Shown one piece after another: positions 14,754-21,895 of a stretch of 21,895 bases of DNA. Source of the DNA: Vulcanimicrobiota bacterium (lineage in GTDB: Bacteria; Eremiobacterota; Eremiobacteria; Baltobacterales; Baltobacteraceae); assembly GCA_028287545.1 (NCBI GenBank), contig JAQBPL010000273.1, forward strand, positions 1-21,895, in the 5' to 3' direction. The notes under the pieces are model-generated. The model saw only the letters and a program-made list of their open reading frames with translations. It was not told the origin of the DNA and did no database searches. The position numbers and the translations under genes are program-made. Position 1 is the stretch's first letter; each line of letters begins with the position of its first letter.

Positions 14754-14790
14754 TGGGAACTCCTCTCGGCCCGCAACGTCTCAAAGGTCA

Positions 14791-16929
14791 TCAGAAACGT
14801 ACGCGCTCAATGGTCTTGCTGGAAGTCAGGATGATCTCGAGCGGCTCGGTTGCGCCCAGAAGGCGCCGTTCGGCGGGTGCCGCGAGCCCGGCCGGCAGGG
14901 TGTCCCCGTCGACGACGATCGTTGAGGCCGGATCGAGCGCTTGCGCCGGGAACGCGAAGTTCCCGTCCTGGTCCGTTTGTACGGACACGTTCGCCGGCTG
15001 GAGCGTCACGGCGATCCCGGCGAGCGGCGGCTGCGTCCCGAAGAGCGTCGTCGCGCTCGCGATGCGAACCTGGCCGTGGACCTGCGCGACCGGCCAGAGC
15101 GGGAAGACGACGGACGCCGGGATGCCGTCGGTAATGCGCTGTTCCGCTGAGGCGAGGCCTCCGCCGGTGGACTGCACGGAGAGGTAATGGGTGCCGGCCG
15201 GGACCGCAACTCGCATCGAGCGCGACGTCAGCGCGTTCGCGCGGACGCCGTCGACGAGCAGCACGGCGCCGTCCGGCGCCTCGCCGCCCGTTTCCACCGT
15301 GACGAAGCGCTGCGGCAGCCGTGTTCCGACCAGGAGCGTCTGGTTGACCGAGAAGCGGAGCGCGTTCCCGCGTGAGAGCGGATGCAGCTCCACGCCGATC
15401 GTAAGCGACGACGTCACCGGCGCGGCATACCCTACGATCGGACCGAAGCGCGCCTCGCGGCCCGAAGCGACGGACTCCAAGCCGAGCGATGCGCTCGGAC
15501 CTTCGCGGTCAAAGCGATAGGCGACCGACATATCCCGCGCGTTCTGCGAGGCGACGTACGCGCGCGCCTCGACGACGCCGCGGCGGCCGAGCGCGAAGTC
15601 GCCGAGCGCGTCGAACGACGCCATCCCCGGGCCGCGCACGTAGCCGAGCGTTCCCTGCGCCGTACCTTCTTTGAAGGCCGCAGTCGACGAGAATTGCTGG
15701 CCGTAGCGCGAGAGCGTGAACTGGGCGAGCTTGGTGCGCGCGAAGATCTGCGCGAGCCCGGAACCGCGTTGACCGCGGCCGGCGCCAAAGCCGGTGCGCA
15801 CGCCGAAGGCGCTCGAGAAATCGTAGCCCACCGTCGCCTGCGTCGGTGCGTCGCCGTCGACGAGCGGCAGCCCGCCGCCGGCCAGGCCGAGCTTCGCTTC
15901 GGTGAAGAGACGTCCGGCGCTGCGATAGTGCAACCCCGCGCCGAGACCGTGCTGCCCGACCCAGGCCTCGCGCCCGAAGTACCGTCCCGACGTCTCGTTC
16001 CAACTCCGCATGCCGAAGAGCAGTTGGGCCGGCGACGCCGCGCTGCGCGCGAACGCGATCTCGCGCATCGACGTTACGGTACGGCGCCCGACTGCGAGCA
16101 CACGGCGGCCGTCGACGCCGGTCACGCTCGAGGAGACCACGGTGCCGGTCCCGTTCGCGAACTCGATGCCGTTCGCGCCGCCGCCGCCGAAGATCGAGCC
16201 GAAGAGCGGATCGTCGAGGCCGCCCAGCGTGAGATGACGTTCACCCGGTCCGATGCGCGCGGAGCCGCCGATCGACGTCCGGGAGCCCGACGACCCATTC
16301 GCGTAGAGACTCGCGCGAACCGTCCGTCCGCCGCCGTCGAAGAGGGCGTTGTACGCATGATTGTCGGCGTTGTTGCTCATGGTGACGTTCGCATGACCGA
16401 TCACGCGTTTGTCGGCGGGAGGCTGGAAGCGGCTGCGTAGCGCGAGCTGCGGAGCGGGCGCCGGCGAGGGCTTGACGACGGCGACCTCCATGACCGCCAC
16501 TTGCGTCGCCGGTGAGCCCGAAGCGGTTACGATCACCAACCGCCCGCCCCGAAGCGACGCATCGACGTCGAACAGGCTCGTGATGTCGTCGACGGCGACG
16601 AAGAGTTTCCCGGCCGCGCGCAACGGCATCGCCGAGAGGCGCATCGTAGGAACGCCGCCTTCCCGGACCGTCGGATCGTTCGCGGTCACGCTGACCCAGA
16701 TGCCGTTGACCTGCAGCGTCAGCGCGCCCGCATCGTGCGCGACCGGAATCCCGAGCCGCTGGGCGAGGGGTTCGACGGCGACCATCGTGCCTCGGTCGCC
16801 GCGCACGGAGGGAAGCGCGATCGGCGCTTTCCCGTCGATCGACGCCGGAAGCACGCGTACGCCCGGTCCTGCGCCGAGCAGAAGCGAAGCGAGTCCGCCG
16901 AGCGCGGCGACCTTACGGAATGCGAACAT
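14791..16929 (-). CDS. Usher-like outer-membrane beta-barrel with N-terminal stalk domain
   Basis: A 712-residue exported protein. Signal peptide at about 1-21. Residues about 31-135 resemble a copper-amine-oxidase N/stalk domain (GTMVAVEPLAQRLGIPVAHD, LTLQVNGIWVSVTAN, LFVAVDDITSLFDVDASL). A Pro/Ala linker spans about 150-165. Residues about 166-550 are Gly-rich alternating strands typical of a beta-barrel, for example TVRASLYANGSSGSRTSIGG and AGLHYRSAGRLFTEAKLGLA. The C-terminal part has DGAVLLVDGVRANAL and a carboxypeptidase-regulatory/Ig-like domain (PLAGIAVTLQPANVSVQTDQ, then DGNFAF). It sits where an usher gene belongs, overlapping the chaperone gene by 17 bp, but no classical PapC N-domain or plug is recognisable. 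Usher function is inferred from context. Confidence 0.8.
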   Translation of the reverse strand: MFAFRKVAALGGLASLLLGAGPGVRVLPASIDGKAPIALPSVRGDRGTMVAVEPLAQRLGIPVAHDAGALTLQVNGIWVSVTANDPTVREGGVPTMRLSAMPLRAAGKLFVAVDDITSLFDVDASLRGGRLVIVTASGSPATQVAVMEVAVVKPSPAPAPQLALRSRFQPPADKRVIGHANVTMSNNADNHAYNALFDGGGRTVRASLYANGSSGSRTSIGGSARIGPGERHLTLGGLDDPLFGSIFGGGGANGIEFANGTGTVVSSSVTGVDGRRVLAVGRRTVTSMREIAFARSAASPAQLLFGMRSWNETSGRYFGREAWVGQHGLGAGLHYRSAGRLFTEAKLGLAGGGLPLVDGDAPTQATVGYDFSSAFGVRTGFGAGRGQRGSGLAQIFARTKLAQFTLSRYGQQFSSTAAFKEGTAQGTLGYVRGPGMASFDALGDFALGRRGVVEARAYVASQNARDMSVAYRFDREGPSASLGLESVASGREARFGPIVGYAAPVTSSLTIGVELHPLSRGNALRFSVNQTLLVGTRLPQRFVTVETGGEAPDGAVLLVDGVRANALTSRSMRVAVPAGTHYLSVQSTGGGLASAEQRITDGIPASVVFPLWPVAQVHGQVRIASATTLFGTQPPLAGIAVTLQPANVSVQTDQDGNFAFPAQALDPASTIVVDGDTLPAGLAAPAERRLLGATEPLEIILTSSKTIERVRF

Positions 16930-17722
16930 TGAACGCGCCGTCGAGCATGGTGCTGCCGCCGTAATCGACGATCAGGTGAAAGCGATAGTCGCCGGACGGG
17001 AGCGGTTCCAGCGACTCACGCAATCCGCGCTTGTCGCCCGGGAAGATCACGTTCGTCGGGATCGCGACGTCGCGCACGAGCGTCTCTCCGCGCTCGATGA
17101 CGAGATGGCAGACGGGGCGCACGTACGTCTGGCCGTCGTTGACGAAACGTGCCGAGAGCTGCGGTGCCCGCCCGCCGTCGAGGTGCAGCGAGAGCGCGGT
17201 GAGCGCGAGGTGACGTCGCGGCGCACCGACCGTCTCGTACACGAACACGGTCGCGCCGGGGGCCACGGAGGATTCGGCGTCGTGAAGTCCCGTCGCTCGG
17301 ACGAGAAAGCCGCCCCAGCGCGCGCCGAGCGCCGGCGCCGCACCGGCCGGCACGTGAAGGGTAAGCGCGAGCGCTCGCGTCTCCCCGGGCTGCAGCACGA
17401 ACGACGCGGGAGAAATGCTCAGATACGGTGTCAGCGAACGGTCGCGTTCCATGCCGACCCGCTCGATCGTGACCGCGCCTTCGAAGGAGGTGTGCCAATC
17501 TACGCCCTGCGCGCTGATCCGTTCGGGCTCGCTGCCGGAGTTCGCGACCCAGACCAACGCCTTCTGATCGCCGTCGGAGGGCGACGAAAACTCGACGATC
17601 ATCGGGTCGACGCGCAGCGAGCGATCTGCAGCAGCGGCCGGGGAGATCGATCCTGCCGCACAAGCCGCGACGAAGACGGAAGCGCGAGAGAGGGCCGCGA
17701 TCGCGTACGAGAGACGTCGCAT
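16913..17722 (-). CDS. PapD-like periplasmic chaperone (copy preceding the barrel gene)
   Basis: A 269-residue exported protein with a signal peptide ending near residue 32 (SPAAAA). Two Ig-like domains are visible. The first has RVDPMIVEFSSPSDGDQKAL and WVANSGSEPERISAQGVDWH, then SPASFVLQPGETRALALTLH. WGGFLVRA and VFVYETVGAPRRHLAL follow, and the second domain ends LPSGDYRFHLIVDYGGSTML. These fit fimbrial chaperones, although the canonical PapD Arg and Lys anchor residues cannot be placed with confidence by eye. It is paralogous to the chaperone at 19061-19855. ATG at 17722 lies one base after the adhesin stop, and the 3' end overlaps the barrel gene by 17 bp. No Shine-Dalgarno is obvious, so coupled translation is likely. 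Confidence 0.85.
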   Translation of the reverse strand: MRRLSYAIAALSRASVFVAACAAGSISPAAAADRSLRVDPMIVEFSSPSDGDQKALVWVANSGSEPERISAQGVDWHTSFEGAVTIERVGMERDRSLTPYLSISPASFVLQPGETRALALTLHVPAGAAPALGARWGGFLVRATGLHDAESSVAPGATVFVYETVGAPRRHLALTALSLHLDGGRAPQLSARFVNDGQTYVRPVCHLVIERGETLVRDVAIPTNVIFPGDKRGLRESLEPLPSGDYRFHLIVDYGGSTMLDGAFNVRIP

Positions 17723-17723
17723 G

Positions 17724-19052
17724 CTACGTCGCCGTGAGGACGACTTGGAAGCCGGGCCCCGTGTAGGTGTCGGCCGGGATGGGACGGTCGTCCAGGAACA
17801 GGTTCACGTTCACGTCGAGGTTCGCGAACCCATTGCTCGGGAAGGTGACGCAGCTCGAGGCCTGCGTGCTCGCGATCAGTTGGAGGAAGCCGGTTGCGAA
17901 GATTCCGCCTTGATTGGTGCCGCTGCCGTTCGCCGTACAGTTGTACGTCAGATACGCGATCAGGAGGCTGCCTCCGTGCGTTCCGGTGATGTTTCCGGGC
18001 GACATGACGGCGAGCTGCGCCGAACCCGTCGCCGTCGTCTGGAGCGATCCGCTGACCTGGATCGGCGTTGCGGCGAGGTGCGCGTTTGTGTTGTTGCTTG
18101 CCGTGAACGCCGCAGTCGGCGATCCGGCGATGGCGATCGAACCGCCCGACACGAGGACGCTCACGGACCTGCTGCCGCTGTGGTTGTCGGTCACCGCGAT
18201 CGACGTCGTGCCGAACCCGGCCGGGCTCACGCTGAAGGAGACGGGTCCGGGACCGCTCCCGGACGCCGGCGTCACGGTCGCAACGGAGGGGTTGGCGCTG
18301 ACTGCACCGAGGAGGCCCGTGTAGTTCGTCTCCGACGCGGTGAAGGGCTGTGCGGCAGCCCCGGTCCCTGCGAACGAAAGGCTGGTGGTGCTCACGGAGA
18401 GCGCGCCCGGAGTGACGGTGACGCTGACCGTTTTCAACGCGCAGGCGGCGGCATCGGTGAACGTGATCGTCGCCGTGGCGGGGACGACGCCCCCTTTGCT
18501 GCCGTTGACGGGTGTAACAGCGAACGTCGCGGTGTTCGACGACGTCGTTTGCGAGGGCGTCACGGTGGCGACCGTCGTGTCGCTGGACGAGGCGGTCACC
18601 GTGATGCTCGGACCGGGATCGGTCACCGTGATGTTTTGTGCTGCGCTGGTTCCGTTGAAGGAAAGCGTTGCGGGGCTGACCCCGATCGGGCCGTTCACGC
18701 GGACTTGCTGGGATCCTGTGTCGGACCCCTTCGAGAGGTTGATGACGGCGGAACCCGGCGCGACGCCGTGTACCGTGAACGTGGATCCGCTCGCCGCTTT
18801 GTTCGGCGATATGGTTGCAACACTCGGAGTGTCGCTCGCAGCATCGATCTGACCGCTGTTCGTGTCCGTCGCCGTGAACGTGCCGTCGCGCGTGACGCAC
18901 AGATTCGGCAGCGGCGCATTCGGTACGACCGTTATCCCTGCCGCGAAAGCACCCCTCGCCGGTACGCAAACACAGAGCAGCGCTAACGCGCACGATTGCC
19001 CGACGGCATTCACCCGGCGGAGCAGACCTGGATCCGTTCCCGATCGTCGCAT
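17724..19052 (-). CDS. Modular adhesin: three Ig-like repeats joined to a C-terminal pilin domain
   Basis: A 442-residue exported protein. Signal peptide ends near residue 38 (FAA|GITVV). Three bacterial Ig-like repeats of about 85-95 residues follow (about 40-122, 123-216, 217-304), each with a VAT(V/I)(T/S)P motif: PSVATISP at 76-83, TTVATVTP at 159-166, PSVATVTP at 255-262. Residues about 305-442 match the neighbouring pilins: IQVSGSLQTTATGSAQLAVM, cysteines at 372 and 401, and DDRPIPADTYTGPGFQVVLT. This layout, binding or spacer domains plus one assembly domain, is that of a tip adhesin. ATG at 19052 has AGGAG seven bases upstream that overlaps the preceding TAG stop. The target is unknown. 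Confidence 0.85.
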   Translation of the reverse strand: MRRSGTDPGLLRRVNAVGQSCALALLCVCVPARGAFAAGITVVPNAPLPNLCVTRDGTFTATDTNSGQIDAASDTPSVATISPNKAASGSTFTVHGVAPGSAVINLSKGSDTGSQQVRVNGPIGVSPATLSFNGTSAAQNITVTDPGPSITVTASSSDTTVATVTPSQTTSSNTATFAVTPVNGSKGGVVPATATITFTDAAACALKTVSVTVTPGALSVSTTSLSFAGTGAAAQPFTASETNYTGLLGAVSANPSVATVTPASGSGPGPVSFSVSPAGFGTTSIAVTDNHSGSRSVSVLVSGGSIAIAGSPTAAFTASNNTNAHLAATPIQVSGSLQTTATGSAQLAVMSPGNITGTHGGSLLIAYLTYNCTANGSGTNQGGIFATGFLQLIASTQASSCVTFPSNGFANLDVNVNLFLDDRPIPADTYTGPGFQVVLTAT

Positions 19053-19060
19053 AACCGCTC

Positions 19061-19855
19061 CTACCGCACGTGTGCTTGTGTGGTGCCGTCGAGAATCGAG
19101 TCACCGCCGTAGTCGAACGCGACTTCGATGCGATAATCGCCCGGCGGCAGCTTCCCGAGCGGCTGCGTCATGAGGCGCGTCGAGCCCGGGAAGACGGTGC
19201 TGATGGTGACCTTGTCGTCCTTGACGATACGGCCGGCCTGCTCGACCAGAACGTGCGCCGACGAGCGGCAATAGCCCGGCGAGTCGTTGCGCAGCCGCGC
19301 GACGAGATCCGAGGTACCGTCCTTGTTCTGGACGACGCGCAGCGACTGCAAGGCGAGGTGGCGTCGCGGCGCGCCGACGTTCTGGTAGACGAAGACGGTG
19401 GCCGCGATTCCGACCGCCGAGGGCGGAGCGGTCACGACGGCCGCGCTCACCAGGAAGCCGCCCCAATAGGATGCGGGTGTCCCGGGAAAGGAGCTCGGAA
19501 CGGCGAGCGAGAGGGCGATCTCGCGGCGTTCACCGGGCTGCAAGACGAACTGATAAGCGGAGAGCGAGAGGTCGCGCGTGATGGAATGCACGCCCTCGGC
19601 GCCGGGCCGCTCGAGCGTCGTCGATCCGTCGGCCAGCGTTCGCCAGTCGGTCGGACGAGCGGTGAAACGTTCGGCTTCCGTCCCGTTGTTGGTCACGGTC
19701 ACGGTGGTGCGTCCGAACGCTCCCGGAGCTGCGTTGAACTCGGCGACGAGCGGCTGCACCGTCATCGAGACGGCGGCCGAAGCCGCCGCCCGAAGACTCG
19801 CCGCGCAGACCAGCGCGGCGACGAGGCCGACGCAGGAACGACCTCTGGTGTGCAT
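19061..19855 (-). CDS. PapD-like periplasmic chaperone (second copy, follows first pilin)
   Basis: A 264-residue exported protein with a signal peptide to about residue 28. It shares the blocks of the other chaperone: TVQPLVAEFNAAPGAFGRTT, then SAYQFVLQPGERREIALSLA, YWGGFLVSA, VFVYQNVGAPRRHLALQSLR and LPPGDYRIEVAFDYGGDSIL. Two Ig-like domains are expected, as in PapD/FimC proteins, which shield subunits in the periplasm. It starts 3 bp after the pilin stop and ends 8 bp before the adhesin gene. Having two divergent chaperones in one operon suggests each may serve different subunits, here possibly pilin versus adhesin. The mature protein has one cysteine (GYCRSS). Confidence 0.86.
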   Translation of the reverse strand: MHTRGRSCVGLVAALVCAASLRAAASAAVSMTVQPLVAEFNAAPGAFGRTTVTVTNNGTEAERFTARPTDWRTLADGSTTLERPGAEGVHSITRDLSLSAYQFVLQPGERREIALSLAVPSSFPGTPASYWGGFLVSAAVVTAPPSAVGIAATVFVYQNVGAPRRHLALQSLRVVQNKDGTSDLVARLRNDSPGYCRSSAHVLVEQAGRIVKDDKVTISTVFPGSTRLMTQPLGKLPPGDYRIEVAFDYGGDSILDGTTQAHVR

Positions 19856-19858
19856 CGA

Positions 19859-20434
19859 TCAGGTCGCGCTGACGACGACTTGGAAGCCGCTGCCGGTGTA
19901 GGTGTCGGCCGCGATGAAGCGGTCATCGAGAAACATCGCGAGCGTGATCGCCGACGATGCCACGGAGGCGCCGGCGCCGAGGGAGGGGACGCAGTTGTTG
20001 TTCGACGACGACGAAACGACGGTCGAGGAGACGCTGACGGGGTTGGACGTTTGCGCCCCGTTGACGCCGGTGTTGGTCGTATACGTGCCGCTGCACGTGT
20101 AGGTGAAGGCGCTGATCGGGATCGCGTTCGGTGAGGTGCCCGGAACCGTCGCCGGAGCGGTGAAGAAAATCGATCCCGTGCCGCTGTTTGCCGTCGTGCG
20201 CAGGTTCGCGTCGATCACGGCGCTATTGTTGTTGCTAGCCGGAACGGCCGGATTCGTGTTGTCGGCGATCGTGCCGAAGGTGTAGTTGGAACCCGTGAGG
20301 CCGAACGTCAGCGACGCGATCGTGCTGGCGGTCGCGGAAACGGAAAAGGGGGCGGTATTCGCTGCCGACGCCGCTTGCAGCGACGTCAACGTGAGCGCGA
20401 ACGCCGCCAACGTGGTGCCGAGTGTCTTGAGCAT
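19859..20434 (-). CDS. Spore-coat-U-like secreted pilin subunit (first gene of chaperone/usher-like operon)
   Basis: A 191-residue exported protein with a signal peptide to about residue 24 (ALTLTSLQAASA). The mature N-terminus NTAPFSVSATASTIASLTFG has alternating hydrophobics like a donor strand. IDANLRTTANSGTGSIFFTA, a cysteine pair (C114 in TYTCSG, C148 in NNNCVP) and the C-terminal LDDRFIAADTYTGSGFQVVV are shared with the adhesin C-domain and more loosely with the other pilin. The protein is rich in Ser, Thr and Asn. ATG at 20434 has GGAGA eight bases upstream. As the promoter-proximal gene it is probably the major fibre subunit, which is inference. Confidence 0.87.
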   Translation of the reverse strand: MLKTLGTTLAAFALTLTSLQAASAANTAPFSVSATASTIASLTFGLTGSNYTFGTIADNTNPAVPASNNNSAVIDANLRTTANSGTGSIFFTAPATVPGTSPNAIPISAFTYTCSGTYTTNTGVNGAQTSNPVSVSSTVVSSSSNNNCVPSLGAGASVASSAITLAMFLDDRFIAADTYTGSGFQVVVSAT

Positions 20435-20602
20435 AGTTTCTCCAAATCACGTTGAGTCCGTGTCCAAGAAAACACGGAGCCGGCGCAGCGAATTGCCGAG
20501 CCTGGTTCAACGCTACGAAGAAGCGACGATGCGAACGAGAGCAGTCGGGTACCGTGACTAGGACTCTAGTCCCGAAACCGGCTCAAAGAGCGCGATCTTG
20601 AC
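20435..20602 (-). promoter_or_regulatory. Long 5' leader of the chaperone/usher-like operon
   Basis: About 165 bp separate the repeat array from the first pilin start. The stretch holds no supported coding sequence on either strand. It contains a short dyad at 20561-20572 (GGACT-CT-AGTCC) and the GGAGA ribosome site near 20441. GTCAAGAT (20602-20595) follows the array in the same 11-bp register as at the Tad promoter region; CAAGAT could be a weak -10. A leader this long could hold a regulatory structure, but no known riboswitch was recognised. Confidence 0.45.
20561..20572. promoter_or_regulatory. Short dyad in leader (possible operator)
   Basis: GGACTCTAGTCC reads as two 5-bp inverted arms around a central CT. 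It lies about 30 bp downstream of the repeat array in the direction of the pilin operon. It could be an operator half-site pair or chance. No second copy was found near the other promoters. Confidence 0.25.
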
Positions 20603-20646
20603 GCAGCGATAACGAAGCGATAACGAAGCGACAACGAAGCGACAAC
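20603..20646. promoter_or_regulatory. Four 11-bp GTTRTC repeats upstream of the chaperone/usher-like operon
   Basis: On the plus strand GATAAC (20608-20613), GATAAC (20619-20624), GACAAC (20630-20635) and GACAAC (20641-20646) are exactly 11 bp apart. Three of the spacers are identical (GAAGC). Read toward the pilin operon they are four GTTRTC-N5 units followed in register by GTCAA. The same element stands between the divergent Tad operons at 6407-6447. Same-face spacing is what tandemly binding regulators such as OmpR/PhoB-family response regulators use. The cognate protein is not in this window. Confidence 0.75.
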
Positions 20647-20678
20647 GACGTGAGGTTGCCGCAAGCCACTGGAGAAGA

Positions 20679-20705
20679 GGCCGGGAGCGTGCGGCGCTCC
20701 CGGCC
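20679..20705 (-). terminator. Strong hairpin downstream of the nifU-like gene
   Basis: A perfect 11-bp stem pairs 20679-20689 (GGCCGGGAGCG) with 20695-20705 (CGCTCCCGGCC) around a 5-nt loop. It begins 10 bp after the nifU-like stop in the direction of transcription. The following bases (TCTTCTCC) are pyrimidine-rich but not a clean T-tract, so it is a probable but imperfect intrinsic terminator for the aldolase-nifU unit. Confidence 0.65.
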
Positions 20706-20715
20706 GACGAGTGGT

Positions 20716-20952
20716 CTAGACTTGTTCGACCCTGCGGATCTCCGGGACGTCCTCGCGCACGACGGCTTCGATTCCGCCTTTGAGCGTGGCGTTCGACGCG
20801 GGGCAGCCGCCGCACGCGCCGATCATCTGCACGTACGCGACGTCGGCATCGACCCGGATCAGCCAGACGTCACCGCCGTCGCGGCGGATCATCGGGCGAA
20901 TGCGATCGAGGGCCGCTTCGATCCGGCTCTCGATCGTCAGCGTCGCGGACAT
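20716..20952 (-). CDS. NifU C-terminal-domain iron-sulfur scaffold/carrier protein
   Basis: A 78-residue stand-alone NifU C-terminal (Nfu-type) domain. The metal-binding motif CxxC is present in GACGGCPAS (C47 and C50), preceded by IRRDGGDVWLIRVDADVAYV and followed by LKGGIEAVVREDVPEI, both typical of the family. Nfu proteins carry and deliver iron-sulfur clusters in the cytoplasm. The ATG at 20952 is chosen because the family domain begins at about residue 8, and it lies 2 bp after the aldolase stop. Sequence further upstream in frame is out-of-frame aldolase. No good Shine-Dalgarno is close, which fits coupled translation. Confidence 0.93.
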   Translation of the reverse strand: MSATLTIESRIEAALDRIRPMIRRDGGDVWLIRVDADVAYVQMIGACGGCPASNATLKGGIEAVVREDVPEIRRVEQV

Positions 20953-20954
20953 GG

Positions 20955-21860
20955 TTATTGGCCGAATTCCTTCATGAGCTCGTGCATGCGGCCGGCCATC
21001 GAGGTGGCGTCGTCCCATTTGCGCTGCCACATGTTGCGGCCGAAGATCAGCCCGACGCAGCCCGACTCCATCGCGAGCCGCGCCTTGTGCAGCGTGTCGT
21101 CGTCACTGAGTTTCGAACCGCCGGAGACGAGCACCAGGGTGCGGCCCGCCGACTTGACGACTTTGCGCAAGCCGTCGAGTTCGCTCATCGTCAGCGTGTT
21201 GTACGGTTTCGGCGCCGTCGCGGCGGCTTCGTCGGATTTGGGGACGTTCAGCTTCACGATGTCGGCGCCGATCTCGCACGCGACGCGGGCGGCGTAGTCG
21301 ACCGCATAGAGCGAATCCTGGCCGCCCTTGGCCTTGATCGCCGAGCCGCGCGGATACGACCAGACGATCAGCGGCATGCCGTACTTTTCGCATTCGCGGC
21401 GGACGCCGTTGGCCTGCTCGATGTCGCGGTCTTGCGCGGGCGAGCCGACGTAGATCGTGTATCCCACCGCGTCGGCGCCCAGCCGGACCGCATCCTCGAC
21501 GCTCGAGGTCAGCGGGCTGAACGAGTTGTCGTCGGACGGAACGTTGGTCTTGCCGTTGACCTTCAGCACCAGCGGCACGCGGCCGGCGTACTGCTTGTGA
21601 TACTTCTCGGCGAGGCCGATGTGGTAGGCGATCCCCGAGAACTTGCCCTCGACCGCCAGGCGCAGCACCCAGTCGGTGTCGAGCGCGTCCGGGTTGTCGA
21701 AGAAGTCGATCGGTCCGTGCTCGAGTCCCTGATCGATCGGCAGCAGCATCAGCGTGCCGTTGGCCGGGCCATGGCCGTACATCATGTTGTAGAGGCGGGC
21801 ACGTTTGCCGGTCGAGAGGTTCAGATCCTCAAACGTCGGCCGGCGGATCGAAGTAAGCAT
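20955..21860 (-). CDS. fbaB: Class I fructose-bisphosphate aldolase (FbaB/DhnA type)
   Basis: A 301-residue (beta/alpha)8-barrel enzyme of the DhnA/FbaB aldolase family, which cleaves fructose 1,6-bisphosphate to dihydroxyacetone phosphate and glyceraldehyde 3-phosphate. Visible family features are LLPIDQGLEHGPIDFF (39-54), IVWSYPRG (165-172), and GADIVKLNVP (198-207) with the probable Schiff-base lysine K203. LVLVSGGSK and GLIFGRNMWQR, which form the phosphate site, follow. ATG at 21860 is preceded by GGGAG about 10 nt upstream. Length is close to archaeal-type members and shorter than E. coli FbaB. A related DhnA-family aldolase activity cannot be ruled out. It is co-transcribed with the nifU-like gene and functionally unrelated to the pilus loci. 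Confidence 0.92.
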   Translation of the reverse strand: MLTSIRRPTFEDLNLSTGKRARLYNMMYGHGPANGTLMLLPIDQGLEHGPIDFFDNPDALDTDWVLRLAVEGKFSGIAYHIGLAEKYHKQYAGRVPLVLKVNGKTNVPSDDNSFSPLTSSVEDAVRLGADAVGYTIYVGSPAQDRDIEQANGVRRECEKYGMPLIVWSYPRGSAIKAKGGQDSLYAVDYAARVACEIGADIVKLNVPKSDEAAATAPKPYNTLTMSELDGLRKVVKSAGRTLVLVSGGSKLSDDDTLHKARLAMESGCVGLIFGRNMWQRKWDDATSMAGRMHELMKEFGQ

Positions 21861-21895
21861 CCTGGCGATTCTCCCGGTTCGTGTGCTGGTCGGCC

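Noticed and set aside
15382..16440. Long plus-strand open frame opposite the barrel gene
   Set aside because: Arg/Glu-rich shadow; no ribosome site; the minus strand shows signal peptide and barrel strands.
18340..18852. Plus-strand open frame with Val/Thr-rich, membrane-like sequence
   Set aside because: It is the antisense of the Ig repeats, whose Thr/Ser/Val codons give Val/Thr/Gly-rich antisense; no ribosome site or family match.
20603..20646. Short regular repeats as a CRISPR array
   Set aside because: Period is only 11 bp with near-identical 5-bp spacers, and no cas genes are present; a regulatory element fits better.

Overview
This is a GC-rich, gene-dense stretch of a bacterial chromosome encoding two different surface-fibre systems side by side, followed by two housekeeping genes. 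The cell is diderm, because the window encodes a secretin, an outer-membrane beta-barrel and periplasmic chaperones. Copper-amine-oxidase-N-type stalk domains, spore-coat-U-like pilins and a non-proteobacterial Tad set suggest Candidatus Eremiobacterota (WPS-2) or a relative. That placement rests on family recollection only and is tentative.

Layout. (1) Positions 1-6356, minus strand: one tightly packed Tad (type IVc) pilus operon. In transcription order it holds a secreted stalk-domain protein, two near-identical Flp pilins, the prepilin peptidase CpaA/TadV, CpaB, a fused CpaE/TadZ-CpaF/TadA ATPase, TadB, TadC, and the start of a further gene cut by the window edge. (2) Positions 6357-6512: a divergent promoter region with 11-bp-periodic repeats. 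(3) Positions 6513-14096, plus strand: the secretin CpaC/RcpA, a third Flp-like pilin, three TadE/TadG-type pseudopilins, two GT87-like polytopic glycosyltransferases and an acyltransferase-3 family membrane protein. (4) Positions 14115-20434, minus strand: a six-gene chaperone/usher-like operon. In transcription order it holds a pilin, a PapD-like chaperone, an Ig-repeat adhesin with a C-terminal pilin domain, a second PapD-like chaperone, an unusual stalk-domain beta-barrel standing where an usher would be, and a second pilin. (5) Positions 20435-20715: its leader, with another 11-bp-periodic repeat array, plus a hairpin. (6) Positions 20716-21860, minus strand: a NifU C-terminal-domain protein and a class I fructose-bisphosphate aldolase.

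How it works together. CpaA would process the Flp pilins and the TadE/G-type pseudopilins. The fused ATPase with TadB/TadC would drive assembly, and CpaC with CpaB would form the outer-membrane exit. In the second system, Sec-exported subunits with a conserved cysteine pair would be held by the two paralogous chaperones and passed to the barrel protein, with the Ig-repeat protein as likely tip or stalk adhesin. The two fibre loci share a GTTRTC-N5 repeat element upstream of their operons, which suggests common control. Most genes within each operon overlap by 4 bp (ATGA or GTGA) or lie within about 12 bp, so translational coupling is widespread.

No rRNA, tRNA, CRISPR array, insertion sequence or phage gene was seen. 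No gene-free stretch exceeds 300 bp.
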